A stretch of 64,000 nt of DNA. It comes from Bartonella melophagi K-2C (GTDB lineage Bacteria; Pseudomonadota; Alphaproteobacteria; Rhizobiales; Rhizobiaceae). Positions within the stretch are counted from its first letter, which is position 1; each line of letters starts with the position of its first letter. The notes below the pieces were generated by a model, which had not been told where the DNA came from, did not search any database, and was given only the letters and a program-made list of their open reading frames with translations. The stretch is from contig NZ_JH725081.1 of NCBI RefSeq assembly GCF_000278255.1, positions 286,484-350,483 on the forward strand, given 5' to 3'. The position numbers were made by a program, and so were the translations under genes. Positions 46,925 to 56,286 of the stretch are shown in pieces.

Positions 46925-48487
46925 ATGTTTGAATCCTTGCAGGAACGTCTTGGTTCCATTCTGTCCAATTTGACAGGGCGTGGTGCTTTGTCGGATCAGG
47001 ATGTTGCAACAGCGCTGCGTGAGATTCGTCGTGCTTTGTTGGAAGCTGACGTTGCACTGGATGTGGTGCGTTCTTTCACGGATAGGGTTCGTGAAAAAGC
47101 TGTTGGTTCTGCTATTGTTAAATCTATTAAACCCGGACAAATGGTTGTTAAGATTGTTCATGATGAACTTGTGAGCATGCTGGGAGATGAAGCTGTCCTT
47201 AGTGATCTAAACGCACCAGCACCGGTTGTTATTATGCTGATTGGTTTGCAAGGTTCGGGAAAAACAACCACGACAGCAAAACTTGCAAAGCGCTTAACCG
47301 ACAAGCACAATAAAAAAGTTTTGATGGCATCACTGGATACGCGTCGCCCCGCAGCGCAAGAGCAGCTTCGTCAATTAGGAGAGCAGGCGCAGCTTGCAAG
47401 TTTACCCATTGTTTCAGGTCAATCTCCTGCCGATATTACTGCACGGGCAGTGCAAGCAGCAAAGTTGGGCGCTTATGATGTTTTGCTTCTTGATACGGCA
47501 GGGCGTAATCATCTTGATGATGCTTTGATGATTGAATTGGCTGAAATCAAGGCATTGTCGCTTCCTCATGAAATTATGTTGGTTGCTGATAGTCTTACCG
47601 GTCAAGATGCTGTGCATCTTGCGCGTTCTTTTGATGAGCGTGTAGGCCTTACAGGGATTATCTTAACACGAATGGATAGTGATGGTCGTGGTGGTGCAGC
47701 TCTTTCAATGCGCGCTATTACAGGCAAGCCGATCAAAGCGATTGGAGTTGGTGAAAAAATAGATGCTTTGGAAGAGTTTCACCCTCGTCGTATTGCAGAT
47801 CGTATCCTTGGCATGGGGGATATTGTTTCTTTAGTTGAAAAGACTGCTGAAGCGATTGATCATGAAAAGGCGATGAATTTTGCAAAAAAGATGCAGGCTG
47901 GAAAATTCGACCTTAATGATCTTGCAGAGCAATTACAGAAAATGAAAAAACTTGGAGGTATGGGCAGCATTATGGGAATGATGCCGGGTCTGGGGAAGAT
48001 GAAAGATCAAATAGCAGCTGCAGGTCTTAGTGATAATCTTTTGAATCGCCAATTGGCTATTATTTCATCAATGACATTTGTAGAGCGTGCTAATCCTGAA
48101 ATTTTGAAACATAGTCGTAAACAAAGGATTGCTAAAGGGTCTGGTACGAGTGCGGCTGATATTAATAAGCTTTTGAAAATGCACCGTCAAATGGCTGATA
48201 TGGTGAAAGCTATGGGGGGAAAAGGCAAAGGCGGTTTGATGGGAAAGATGTTAGGGGAGCTTGGTTCCAAACTAGGATTTGGGGCTGGAGGTGTTCCTGG
48301 TAATATGCCTAATTTATCGGGAATTGATCCGGTTCAATTATCGGCGTTACAAAAGCAGATTAAAAATGGTAATATAGAAGAGAAATTACCTGGTCTTCCT
48401 CAAAGTGGATTGCCATTTCCCGGCCTTCCCAGTGGTCTTTCTGGGAATGGGGGAAAATTGCCTCCGCTTCCTAAGAAGAAATCGTAA
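46925..48487 (+). CDS. ffh: Signal recognition particle protein
   Basis: GTPase that binds signal sequences and 4.5S RNA and delivers ribosomes to FtsY at the membrane. 520 residues: N domain (MFESLQERLGSILSNLTGRG), G domain with GLQGSGKTTTTAKLA, DTRRPAAQEQL, DTAGRN and TRMDSDGRGGAALS, and a methionine-rich M domain from about 300 (MGSIMGMMPGLGKM, SMTFVERANPEI, RIAKGSG). The C-terminus has an extra Gly/Pro/Leu-rich tail. Start at 46925 fits the GAGG spacing and the family; ATG 46922 directly precedes it. Followed by chorismate mutase and rpsP, a conserved rhizobial order. Confidence 0.96.
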   Translation: MFESLQERLGSILSNLTGRGALSDQDVATALREIRRALLEADVALDVVRSFTDRVREKAVGSAIVKSIKPGQMVVKIVHDELVSMLGDEAVLSDLNAPAPVVIMLIGLQGSGKTTTTAKLAKRLTDKHNKKVLMASLDTRRPAAQEQLRQLGEQAQLASLPIVSGQSPADITARAVQAAKLGAYDVLLLDTAGRNHLDDALMIELAEIKALSLPHEIMLVADSLTGQDAVHLARSFDERVGLTGIILTRMDSDGRGGAALSMRAITGKPIKAIGVGEKIDALEEFHPRRIADRILGMGDIVSLVEKTAEAIDHEKAMNFAKKMQAGKFDLNDLAEQLQKMKKLGGMGSIMGMMPGLGKMKDQIAAAGLSDNLLNRQLAIISSMTFVERANPEILKHSRKQRIAKGSGTSAADINKLLKMHRQMADMVKAMGGKGKGGLMGKMLGELGSKLGFGAGGVPGNMPNLSGIDPVQLSALQKQIKNGNIEEKLPGLPQSGLPFPGLPSGLSGNGGKLPPLPKKKS

Positions 48488-48506
48488 AGCAAAAAAAGGA
48501 AGTGTG

Positions 48507-48785
48507 ATGCAGAAGAAAATACCAGATGATTTGACGCGTTTACGAGCATCTATTGATGATTTTGGTACGGCGCTGGTTCGTATTTTAACAAAATGCTTTT
48601 ACTGTATACAAACAGCTGGGGAGTTAAAAGCTCGTTATAATTTGCCTATAACTTATGTGACGTGTGAGCAAAGTAAGGTTGCAGGTTTGCGACAATTGGT
48701 TATGGACAATTGTCTTAACCGCGGTTTTACTAAAAAATTTTTAAATTTCGCCCTAGAAATGATTCACCATAATAATCATTGCTGA
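48507..48785 (+). CDS. Chorismate mutase (AroQ-type) homologue, active site altered
   Basis: 92 residues with the AroQ helical pattern (LTRLRASIDDFGTALVRIL, GELKARYNLP, KKFLNFALEMI). Chorismate mutase converts chorismate to prephenate for Phe/Tyr synthesis. Aligned by spacing to E. coli numbering: R11 (here R13), K39 (K41) and E52 (E54) are kept, but R28 is C30, D48 is Y50 and R51 is C53. Relatives have R at the first and third and D at the second position. Each change needs one base (CGC/CGT to TGC/TGT, GAT to TAT). The frame is intact and AAGGAAG precedes the ATG, so it is translated but may be inactive or repurposed. Start set at 48507; the frame extends upstream into ffh without support. 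Confidence 0.8.
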   Translation: MQKKIPDDLTRLRASIDDFGTALVRILTKCFYCIQTAGELKARYNLPITYVTCEQSKVAGLRQLVMDNCLNRGFTKKFLNFALEMIHHNNHC

Positions 48786-48844
48786 AAGGCAAAGAAACAA
48801 AGCAAATTAATTTAGATAAAAGTTAAAGTTGATCGGAGAAAAAG

Positions 48845-49243
48845 ATGGCATTAAAAATTCGTTTGTCTCGTGGGGGTTCAAAGAAGCGTCCTTATTACCA
48901 TATTGTTGTTGCGGATGTGCGTAGTCCGCGTGATGGGCGTTTTCTTGAGCGTGTTGGTGCGTGGAACCCCATGTTGCCTAAAGATCAACAGCGCGTAAAG
49001 CTAAATGAAGAACGTATTCAATATTGGCTTGGTCAGGGTGCTCAACCGACAGATCGTGTTTTTCGATTTTTGGATGCTGCTGGTTTAAAAAAACGCCCAG
49101 TACGTAACAACCCACACAAAGGTGAGCCTGGTAAAAAGGCACAAGAACGTGCTGCAGCAGAAAAGCAAGCTGCTGAAGAGGCGTCAGCTTCAATTGCTGA
49201 GGAAGCTGTATCAGAAAAGGTTGCTGCATCAGAAGAAGTATGA
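48845..49243 (+). CDS. rpsP: 30S ribosomal protein S16
   Basis: Small-subunit assembly protein. 132 residues: the S16 domain ([21 protein letters not shown] ... [16 protein letters not shown]) in residues 1-82, then an Ala/Glu/Lys-rich tail of about 45 residues typical of alphaproteobacterial S16. GGAG 7 bases before the ATG. In many bacteria rpsP continues to rimM-trmD-rplS; here it is followed by a terminator and a convergent gene. Confidence 0.97.
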   Translation: MALKIRLSRGGSKKRPYYHIVVADVRSPRDGRFLERVGAWNPMLPKDQQRVKLNEERIQYWLGQGAQPTDRVFRFLDAAGLKKRPVRNNPHKGEPGKKAQERAAAEKQAAEEASASIAEEAVSEKVAASEEV

Positions 49244-49288
49244 GTGCTTTAAATCTCATCAAGAAAAGCATTGTGAAAGCTTATTTTT

Positions 49289-49313
49289 AAGCAGGCAATC
49301 GCTGCTTGTTTTT
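49289..49313 (+). terminator. Rho-independent terminator after rpsP
   Basis: AAGCAG, loop GCAATCG, CTGCTT, then GTTTTT. A 6-bp stem followed by a T run, 45 bases after the rpsP stop; the clearest intrinsic terminator in the window and the likely end of the ffh-chorismate mutase-rpsP transcript. Confidence 0.75.
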
Positions 49314-49378
49314 ATCTGAAAGATGTTTGCTTGTCTTTAAAAGATGGTTTGGTTTTTTAAGCTATCAATTTGAGCTTT

Positions 49379-49606
49379 TTAAAAGTCAATAGCGCGGCCT
49401 TTAATTTCCCAGTCTCCATAGCGTGCTGGGTCTTTCCCACCGCGCCCACCATTTTCTAAAGGTATATTTTCATGGAGTGCTTGTTTACGTCTTTGCGCAG
49501 CCTCTTTGAGGGCACGTTGTGCTTCTGGGAGAAGGGAGCGTTGCTTAAGGAAAGCTGCATTTTGTTTTGTTGCATCTTGTTTTATTGTTTTATCTTTTTG
49601 GTTCAT
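49379..49606 (-). CDS. Succinate dehydrogenase assembly factor 4 family (DUF1674) protein
   Basis: 75 residues with a helical charged N-terminus and the highly conserved family end ENGGRGGKDPARYGDWEIKGRAIDF-type segment (about 50-75; the conserved GGxDPxRYGDWE core is intact). Mitochondrial SDHAF4 binds flavinylated SdhA and aids complex II assembly; the bacterial form is presumed to do the same in the cytoplasm. Start at 49606 follows AAAAGG 6-8 bases upstream; an in-frame ATG at 49624 is less likely. Divergent from htpX. Confidence 0.88.
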   Translation of the reverse strand: MNQKDKTIKQDATKQNAAFLKQRSLLPEAQRALKEAAQRRKQALHENIPLENGGRGGKDPARYGDWEIKGRAIDF

Positions 49607-49687
49607 TTTATACCTTTTTTCCATTGAAGAATCAAAAAATCCTTATCATATAGATATTATTACGCATTATCATGGAGTTTTAAAGCA

Positions 49688-50743
49688 ATGAATATCCTGC
49701 GCACAACAATGCTTGTGGCTTTTATGACGGCTCTTTTTATGGGGGTTGGTTATCTTATCGCAGGAAGCAATGGTATGGTTATTGCGCTTTTGATAGCAGG
49801 GGGCTTAAACTTTTTTTCTTATTGGAATTCAGATAAAGTAGTTTTGCGTATGTATGGTGCGCGTGAAGTGGATCAGCATTCAGCACCCGTTTATTATAAG
49901 ATTGTGCGTGAATTGGCAAAAAAAGCTTCTCTTCCACAGCCGAAGGTCTATATCATGGACAGTGGGCAACCCAATGCTTTTGCTACAGGACGCAATCCGC
50001 ATAATGCAGCTGTTGTTGCGAGTACGGGACTGTTAAAAAGGTTAAATCCAGAAGAAATTGCTGGGGTCATGGCTCATGAGTTAGCGCATATTCAAAATCG
50101 TGATACATTGATCATGACTCTTAGTGCAACAATTGCAGGGGCCATTTCTATGCTTGGTAATTTTACTTTGTTGATGGGAGGGCAGCGTTCTTCTTCAGAG
50201 CATTCGCATGGTGCTGGGGTGCTTGGTGGCCTTATTACTCTATTTGTGGCGCCTTTTGCGGCTATGTTGGTGCAAATGGCTATTAGCCGCACACGTGAAT
50301 ATACTGCTGATCGGCGTGGAGCTGAAATATGCGGTAATCCCCTATGGTTGGCTTCGGCTTTGAGTAAAATTGCAGGTGGGGGACATATGGTGTATAATAA
50401 AGAGGCAGAGCATAATCCGGCAACAGCTCATATGTTTATTATTAATCCTTTGAAAGGTGAGGGAGCAGATAGCCTTTTTTCTACTCATCCAGCGACTGCA
50501 AATCGTATTGCTGCTCTTTATAAACAAGCCGAGGATATGAATATATTGAAGGCTAAGAATGCAGAAGAAAATAAAAAGGGTATATTTGGTGAAAAGGCAA
50601 ATGGTTTAGATTTAGAGAATGAAGATTTAATTTTTAGCGCTCAAAACAATACTCTTAATCGTCAGGAAAAAGGTGCTCTTCGGCGTACAACAAATCGTCC
50701 TTCTTGGCTTCGCCATCAGAATTTTAAAAAGCCTCGGTTATAG
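49688..50743 (+). CDS. htpX: Membrane zinc metalloprotease HtpX
   Basis: Inner-membrane M48 protease for quality control of damaged membrane proteins. 351 residues: two N-terminal helices (about 5-22 and 28-45), zinc motif H130-E131-L-A-H134, two more helices (about 150-190), then the third ligand region [15 protein letters not shown] and [14 protein letters not shown]. The charged C-terminal extension of about 65 residues after position 285 (up to [15 protein letters not shown]) is typical of rhizobial HtpX. GGAG about 10 bases before the ATG. Followed by rsmB after 33 bases, so possibly co-transcribed. Confidence 0.95.
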   Translation: MNILRTTMLVAFMTALFMGVGYLIAGSNGMVIALLIAGGLNFFSYWNSDKVVLRMYGAREVDQHSAPVYYKIVRELAKKASLPQPKVYIMDSGQPNAFATGRNPHNAAVVASTGLLKRLNPEEIAGVMAHELAHIQNRDTLIMTLSATIAGAISMLGNFTLLMGGQRSSSEHSHGAGVLGGLITLFVAPFAAMLVQMAISRTREYTADRRGAEICGNPLWLASALSKIAGGGHMVYNKEAEHNPATAHMFIINPLKGEGADSLFSTHPATANRIAALYKQAEDMNILKAKNAEENKKGIFGEKANGLDLENEDLIFSAQNNTLNRQEKGALRRTTNRPSWLRHQNFKKPRL

Positions 50744-50776
50744 TGTTTTTAAAGGGGGAGATGTAGAGGTGTTATT

Positions 50777-52144
50777 GTGCAAAATAAAAAAGCGGGATGT
50801 ATGTCTAAAAAGAATATTCCGGGATTGGTTGTTCGCCAAGTTTGTACCCGTCTTTTAGGTGTGGTGCTTGATAAGCATAAATCTCTTTCTGGTTTGACCG
50901 ATCATGAATATGGACATCCACATTATTTAAAGCTTTCATACCGTGATCGTCTATTATGTCGGGCTATTTTAATAGCGGCTTTGCGTCATCGAGGTCAGAT
51001 TACAGCTGCTTTATCACGTTTTTTAAAACGGCCTTTGCCGCTTCAAGCATTGTCACTTCAGCATCTTTTACATATCAGTGCAGCACAAATTCTTTATCTT
51101 GATATTCCTGATCATGCGGCGATTGATTTGGCGGTGCAAATGGCTAAAATTGATCCGCGTACACGCCGTTTTTCAGGGTTAGTGAATGCTATTTTACGCA
51201 ATTTTGCACATGAGGCGGTGTGTTTGCGTGTGCAAGAGCCAACCATTAAAGATGTTCCAGCTTGGTTTGGGCAGCTTTTGGTGTCAACATATGGGGTTGA
51301 TAAGGCGCATCAGATTTTAGCGATACAAAATAATGTACCATCGCTTGATTTGACTGTAAAATCAGACAGTATTGGTTGGGCAAAGCGGCTTGGGGGTGTT
51401 GTTTTGCCTAATGGTTCAATTCGGCTTGGCGCTTTGGATGGTTCTGTGGTTAATTTACCAGGATATGCGCAAGGGGCTTGGTGGGTTCAAGATTTTGCAG
51501 CAGCGTTACCTGCTTGTTTGTTAGGAGATATTCGTGGCAAACGGGTTGTTGATTTTTGTGCAAGCCCTGGTGGAAAAACGGCTCAATTGGCTTTGCAAGG
51601 GGCAGATGTGACAGCTGTTGAGAGTTCGGCTAATCGATTAGAGCGTTTAAAAGAAAATATGGAACGTCTTCATTTGTCAGCCCATTATTGGACTGGTGAT
51701 ATGCGAGATTTTTATTCTGAGCAGCTTTTTGATGCGGTTCTTCTTGATGCACCTTGTTCTTCTACGGGAACGATACGCCGTCATCCAGATATCTTATGGA
51801 CTAAATCGCCTGACGATATCGTCAAATTAGTGGCTCTGCAGTATGATCTGCTTTTGGCAGCAATTGCTTTTGTAAAGAAGGGTGGACGCATTATTTTTTC
51901 TAATTGTTCATTGGCAAGACAAGAAGGGGAAGACCTTATTAAAAAGATTTTGTCTACGCGTAATGATATTATTTTAGAACCTATTTTAGCAGAGGAGATG
52001 GGTTCTATGAAGCATTTGCTATCTTCTGATGGTACTTTGCGCACGACGCCTTCTGAGTGTTGCTATGATAATTATGATATTGAGGACCCACTGTTATTTG
52101 GAATGGATGGTTTTTTTGCAGCACGTTTACGCAAGGTGGCTTAA
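50777..52144 (+). CDS. rsmB: 16S rRNA m5C967 methyltransferase RsmB (Sun/Fmu)
   Basis: 455 residues: an N-terminal NusB-like helical domain (about 10-140) and a C-terminal SAM-dependent methyltransferase (about 215-455) with VVDFCASPGGKTAQLA (SAM site), FDAVLLDAPCSSTGTIRRHPD (motif IV cysteine) and IIFSNCSLARQEGED (motif VI catalytic cysteine; NCS where most have TCS). GTG start at 50777 has GAGGT 7 bases upstream; an ATG at 50801 is the alternative. In Rhizobiales it lies ahead of the heparinase-like gene and purH, as here. Confidence 0.93.
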   Translation: MQNKKAGCMSKKNIPGLVVRQVCTRLLGVVLDKHKSLSGLTDHEYGHPHYLKLSYRDRLLCRAILIAALRHRGQITAALSRFLKRPLPLQALSLQHLLHISAAQILYLDIPDHAAIDLAVQMAKIDPRTRRFSGLVNAILRNFAHEAVCLRVQEPTIKDVPAWFGQLLVSTYGVDKAHQILAIQNNVPSLDLTVKSDSIGWAKRLGGVVLPNGSIRLGALDGSVVNLPGYAQGAWWVQDFAAALPACLLGDIRGKRVVDFCASPGGKTAQLALQGADVTAVESSANRLERLKENMERLHLSAHYWTGDMRDFYSEQLFDAVLLDAPCSSTGTIRRHPDILWTKSPDDIVKLVALQYDLLLAAIAFVKKGGRIIFSNCSLARQEGEDLIKKILSTRNDIILEPILAEEMGSMKHLLSSDGTLRTTPSECCYDNYDIEDPLLFGMDGFFAARLRKVA

Positions 52145-52222
52145 TTAACGTTTCATTTACGTAAATCGCCGACATTCATTTTATTTGATAAAGAAGTGGT
52201 TGGACATTTTGTTTGATAAAGA

Positions 52223-53947
52223 ATGGCTGGAGAGATAAGTGTGGCGATTGCGGTGGGAAGTCATCAGGTAAAAACATCAGTTTTTGTGTGTAAGGTGTTA
52301 CAATTTCTACGGCGTTTATGGGTGGGGCCTTTATTTCGTTGGCGATTTTTGGGTTTTTACCCGCAAAAAATTTTAGCGCATCCCATTGATTTGCACTTAG
52401 CTGATTCAAAAGTAGCACATGAATTTTATCATGGCCGTTTTGCTTTTGCTGGTCGAGTCGTTCAGTCTGGTTCTTTTTCGCCTTTTGCAGTAGTTCCACC
52501 AACGTCAGAATGGGAAGCAGCACTTCATGACTTTCATTGGCTGCGACATATGACGCCAGCACGCAATCCATTAGCTATAGCACATGCGCGCTCTTTATTA
52601 GAAGATTGGCTTGATCATAGTGGTAAGAAAATAAAAGGGCTTTCTTGGAGTGGGGGGGTTGTTGCACGACGTTTGATTTCATGGATTTGTCATTCGCAAA
52701 TATTGTTGGAAGGTGCAAGTGAACAGTTTAAAAAGCGTTTTTTGCATTCGCTTGGTTTTCAATTTCGTTATTTGCGTATATCGATTCACAGTATGGAAGA
52801 AAATGATCGACGCTTACAAGCGGTGATCGCTTTGGTATTTGCTTCTTTGGCTTTGCCTGTTTGTGCTGCGATAAAGAAGAAAGTTCAAACTTATCTTATC
52901 CGTGAGCTTTCGCGTCAAATTCTTATCGATGGGGGGCATATTTCGCGTAGTCCTGCTATTTTGCTTAATTTACTGCCATATTTATTATCTTTGCGTGATC
53001 TTTATAAGCGTAGCAATGAAACGGTGCCGCGTGTTTTAATTGACTCAGTTGAGCGTATGTTACCAGCTTTGCGGTTTTTTATCCATGAGGATCGAACACT
53101 TGCACATTTTAATGGGGTTGGTCCTGTTATGTCGGGGCACCTATCAGCTATTTTAGATTTTGATGAAACAGGGGGAAATCCTTTTAGTCATGCACGTTAT
53201 TCTGGTTTTCAGCGTTTACAGGCCAATCAAACAACTGTACTTGCAGATACGGGAAAATTTCCACCACATTTTGCTTCAGAATATGCCTGTTCGGGATGTT
53301 TATCATTTGAGATGTCTTCTCAAGGAAACCGCTTTATTATCAATGCGGGGATTGCTTCTTATGAGGATGAAGAGTATCGGCATTTCGGGCGTATCACAGC
53401 GGCACATTCAACGGCAACAGTTAATGATTGTTCAGTGGGCATTTTTCGCAAAAAAAAGAACAGAAATACTTCCCTGTTGCTTGAAGGACCGGCGAGTATT
53501 AAAGTGCAACGTATAGAAGAAGCAGAGAAGATTGGTTTTATTGCATGCCATGATGGGTATGTGCGACCTTTTAATCTTATTCATGAGCGCGGTCTTACTT
53601 TAACGACAAACGGGGCGATTATTGAAGGGTTTGATCGCTTTTTCATGCCGCATACTGCTCGCTCAAATGAACATAAGGCTAATTGCAATGAGTCTAGTTG
53701 TGTTGCAGTTCGATTTCATCTTCATTCCAAAGTTGAGGTTATCCATAATGGAGACAGTGTGCATTTGGCTGTGAAAGGTAAGGAGGTGTGGCATTTTATG
53801 TCACCTGATACGGATATTTCTTTAGAAGATTCGATTGATTTTACTGAATTAATGGGCCCACAACGTACGCAGCAAATTGTTTTATATTTCCGCCCTGCGT
53901 TGACAGAAAAAATTCATTGGCGTTTTGTCCGCCTTGAATCAGAGTAG
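52223..53947 (+). CDS. Heparinase II/III-family protein
   Basis: 574 residues: an alpha-toroid domain (about 50-310: DFHWLRHMTPARNPLA, LISWICHSQILLEGA, GGHISRSPAILLNLL) and a beta-sheet C-terminal domain (about 320-560: GCLSFEMSSQGNRFIINAG, AAHSTATVNDCSVG, HDGYVRPFNLIHER). The polysaccharide-lyase family catalytic residues lie in such HD and ATVND regions. The family is conserved between rsmB and purH in Rhizobiales although the true substrate is unknown; no signal peptide is seen, so a periplasmic location is not supported. It follows rsmB by 78 bases. Confidence 0.87.
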   Translation: MAGEISVAIAVGSHQVKTSVFVCKVLQFLRRLWVGPLFRWRFLGFYPQKILAHPIDLHLADSKVAHEFYHGRFAFAGRVVQSGSFSPFAVVPPTSEWEAALHDFHWLRHMTPARNPLAIAHARSLLEDWLDHSGKKIKGLSWSGGVVARRLISWICHSQILLEGASEQFKKRFLHSLGFQFRYLRISIHSMEENDRRLQAVIALVFASLALPVCAAIKKKVQTYLIRELSRQILIDGGHISRSPAILLNLLPYLLSLRDLYKRSNETVPRVLIDSVERMLPALRFFIHEDRTLAHFNGVGPVMSGHLSAILDFDETGGNPFSHARYSGFQRLQANQTTVLADTGKFPPHFASEYACSGCLSFEMSSQGNRFIINAGIASYEDEEYRHFGRITAAHSTATVNDCSVGIFRKKKNRNTSLLLEGPASIKVQRIEEAEKIGFIACHDGYVRPFNLIHERGLTLTTNGAIIEGFDRFFMPHTARSNEHKANCNESSCVAVRFHLHSKVEVIHNGDSVHLAVKGKEVWHFMSPDTDISLEDSIDFTELMGPQRTQQIVLYFRPALTEKIHWRFVRLESE

Positions 53948-54110
53948 GAATATGCTTAACTGATGGTGGAATGAAAGTGGTTTTATTATTTATGAATTTC
54001 AGAATTTTAAGCATTATGTTCTTTCAGTTTTTTGGAAAAGACATATATTCTATAATAATACATTATAAATTTGCTTGAATTTTAATCCTTTTATTTTTAA
54101 AATCTTCCTT

Positions 54111-55727
54111 ATGGCTGCTATTTTAAAGAATTATTCTGCGCCTGATCTTCATCAGGTTCGTCGTGCTCTTCTTTCTGTTTCTGATAAAACTGGTTTGGTG
54201 GAGTTTGCGCAAGCGCTTCACGCTTATGGGATTGAGTTGATTTCAACGGGGGGAACATCCAAAGCATTAAAAGATGCTGGTTTACCGGTAAAGGATGTTG
54301 CTGAAGTAACAGGATTTCCGGAAATCATGGATGGGCGTGTTAAAACACTCCACCCATTGATTCATGGTGCTTTATTAGGTATTAGAAAAGACCCAGACCA
54401 TGCAGCTGCTATGAAAGAACATGGTATTTGTGGAATTGATCTTGTTGTGGTTAATTTATATCCTTTTGAAGCAACAATTCAATCTGGAGCAGATTCACAA
54501 ACGATTCTTGAAAATATTGATATTGGTGGCCCAGCGATGATTCGTGCGGCAGCTAAGAACCATGCTTATACTGGTGTTGTGACAGCAGTTTGTGATTATG
54601 ATTTGGTTTTGGATGAATTAAAGAAACATAATGGGTGTTTAAGTTTTTTATTGCGTCGCCAATTAGCAGTACGTGCTTATGAGCACACAGCTTCCTATGA
54701 TGCAGTAATAGCGGCTTGGTTTGCACAAGATTTAAAAGTTGAAATGCCATCTTGGCAGAGTTTTTCCGGTCATCTTGATAGTGTGATGCGTTATGGGGAA
54801 AATCCGCATCAGCGGGCAGCATTTTATCACACTCGTGATAAACGTTTTGGGGTTGCAACCGCAACACTTTTACAAGGTAAAGAACTTTCTTATAATAATA
54901 TGAATGATGCAGATGCAGCATTTGAGCTTGTGGCAGAATTTGATCCTTATAGAACCGCTGCTGTTGCTATTATTAAACATGCCAATCCTTGTGGTGTTGC
55001 GGAAGGGCAGAATTTAAAAGAAGCTTATTTAAATGCTTTAAGATGTGATAACATATCAGCGTTTGGTGGGATTGTTGCTTTAAATCGCCCTTTAGATGAA
55101 GAGTGTGCAGGAGAGATTGTTAAGTTTTTTACGGAAGTGATTATTGCTCCTGATGCGACAATGGGGGCACGTGAAATCATTGCACAGAAAAAAAATCTCC
55201 GCTTATTGATAACAGGGGGTTTGCCTAATCCACGTTCTGAAGGGCTGATTTTTAAAACGCTTGCAGGGGGGGTTTTAGTACAGTCGCGTGATAATGCGGT
55301 GGTTGAGGATTTGAAGCTCCAGGTGGTAACGAAACGGGCGCCCAGCCAAGATGAGATGCGTGACCTTCAGTTTGCGTTTCGTGTTGTTAAACATGTCAAG
55401 TCAAACGCTATTGTTTATGCAAAAAACAGTGCAACAGTGGGTATTGGTGCTGGCCAAATGAGTCGTCTTGATGCAGCTAAAATTGCAGTTCATAAGGCTG
55501 AAGAAAACGCAAAAGGAATGGGTTTAACAGAGCCTTTAACCAAGGGATCTGTTGTTGCATCAGATGCGTTTTTTCCCTTTGCCGATGGTTTATTGTCAGC
55601 TGCTGAAGCTGGTGTGACTGCAGTTATTCAACCAGGTGGGTCAATGCGCGATAAGGAAGTTATTGCAGCGGCTGATACGCATGACTTAGCAATGGTTTTT
55701 ACAGGTGTGCGCCATTTTCGCCATTAA
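54111..55727 (+). CDS. purH: Bifunctional AICAR formyltransferase / IMP cyclohydrolase
   Basis: Last two steps of IMP synthesis. 538 residues: IMP cyclohydrolase domain (1-200; [41 protein letters not shown]) and AICAR transformylase domain ([51 protein letters not shown], ending [11 protein letters not shown]). All key motifs are intact. The frame opens 36 bases earlier at a TTG, but ATG 54111 matches the family N-terminus; no Shine-Dalgarno is seen before it. Confidence 0.96.
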   Translation: MAAILKNYSAPDLHQVRRALLSVSDKTGLVEFAQALHAYGIELISTGGTSKALKDAGLPVKDVAEVTGFPEIMDGRVKTLHPLIHGALLGIRKDPDHAAAMKEHGICGIDLVVVNLYPFEATIQSGADSQTILENIDIGGPAMIRAAAKNHAYTGVVTAVCDYDLVLDELKKHNGCLSFLLRRQLAVRAYEHTASYDAVIAAWFAQDLKVEMPSWQSFSGHLDSVMRYGENPHQRAAFYHTRDKRFGVATATLLQGKELSYNNMNDADAAFELVAEFDPYRTAAVAIIKHANPCGVAEGQNLKEAYLNALRCDNISAFGGIVALNRPLDEECAGEIVKFFTEVIIAPDATMGAREIIAQKKNLRLLITGGLPNPRSEGLIFKTLAGGVLVQSRDNAVVEDLKLQVVTKRAPSQDEMRDLQFAFRVVKHVKSNAIVYAKNSATVGIGAGQMSRLDAAKIAVHKAEENAKGMGLTEPLTKGSVVASDAFFPFADGLLSAAEAGVTAVIQPGGSMRDKEVIAAADTHDLAMVFTGVRHFRH

Positions 55728-55896
55728 AGCGTATGGTTTTTTATTTATTTTTGTTTACCAGTCGAATGAAGGAAATTTGGCAACACTCTCCTATGCTATA
55801 AACGCACGCCAGTTATGTGATTATAGCACAACTTATTTGTGAAATTTGCTCTATCTTATGGATCTCAAGAATTTAACGTAAGGTTTGGGTAAAAAC

Positions 55897-56049
55897 ATGA
55901 ACATTCTGCAGTCTTTTGGTTCTTGGCGCCGTTATCGTCGGACAGTTAAGGTATTAAATAATCTTTCAACATATGAACTCAATGATCTTGGTATTAATCG
56001 GGGTGATATTCGTTCAATTGCGTGGCATTTTTCGCGCAAATCTCTTTGA
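55897..56049 (+). CDS. DUF1127 small arginine-rich protein
   Basis: A 50-residue gene easily missed by length cutoffs. The protein starts MNILQSFGSWRRYRRTVKVL and carries the DUF1127 core LNNLSTYELNDLGINRGDIRSIA, ending WHFSRKSL. In Rhizobiales such proteins are abundant; in Agrobacterium and Rhodobacter members affect RNA and phosphate or carbon regulation, but no molecular role is settled. Preceded by TAAGG about 15 bases upstream, so translation may be weak. It stands alone after purH (170 bases), with a palindrome and a hairpin downstream. Confidence 0.85.
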   Translation: MNILQSFGSWRRYRRTVKVLNNLSTYELNDLGINRGDIRSIAWHFSRKSL

Positions 56050-56075
56050 TGTTTGTTTTTGATAAGCACTACTTA

Positions 56076-56089
56076 CACGTGATCACGTG
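56076..56089. repeat. 14-bp perfect palindrome CACGTGATCACGTG
   Basis: Two CACGTG hexamers joined by AT around a central GATC; GC-rich for this region. It lies 26 bases after the DUF1127 stop. Could be a dimeric operator; it has no loop, so a hairpin is less likely. Confidence 0.45.
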
Positions 56090-56131
56090 GGTGTGAAATT
56101 TAAGGGGGTATTTTGGTGAGGGGTTTGTATT

Positions 56132-56156
56132 TTCCTCTATTGTAGAAATAGGGGAA
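56132..56156. repeat. 10-bp hairpin between DUF1127 and SURF1 genes
   Basis: TTCCTCTATT, loop GTAGA, AATAGGGGAA; ten pairs with one T-G on the plus strand. No T tract on either side, so termination would have to be factor-assisted. It lies between convergent genes. Confidence 0.4.
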
Positions 56157-56286
56157 GAGAGCGAAAAGAGTCTATAATTTTCAGCACAATATTTGATGAT
56201 ATCTTAAATGATGCATGCTCTTCTTAAAAGAGGGGCTGTTTAAGTATTTATTTCATGAGATAGTGATATTTGAGGGTGTGTCTTCT

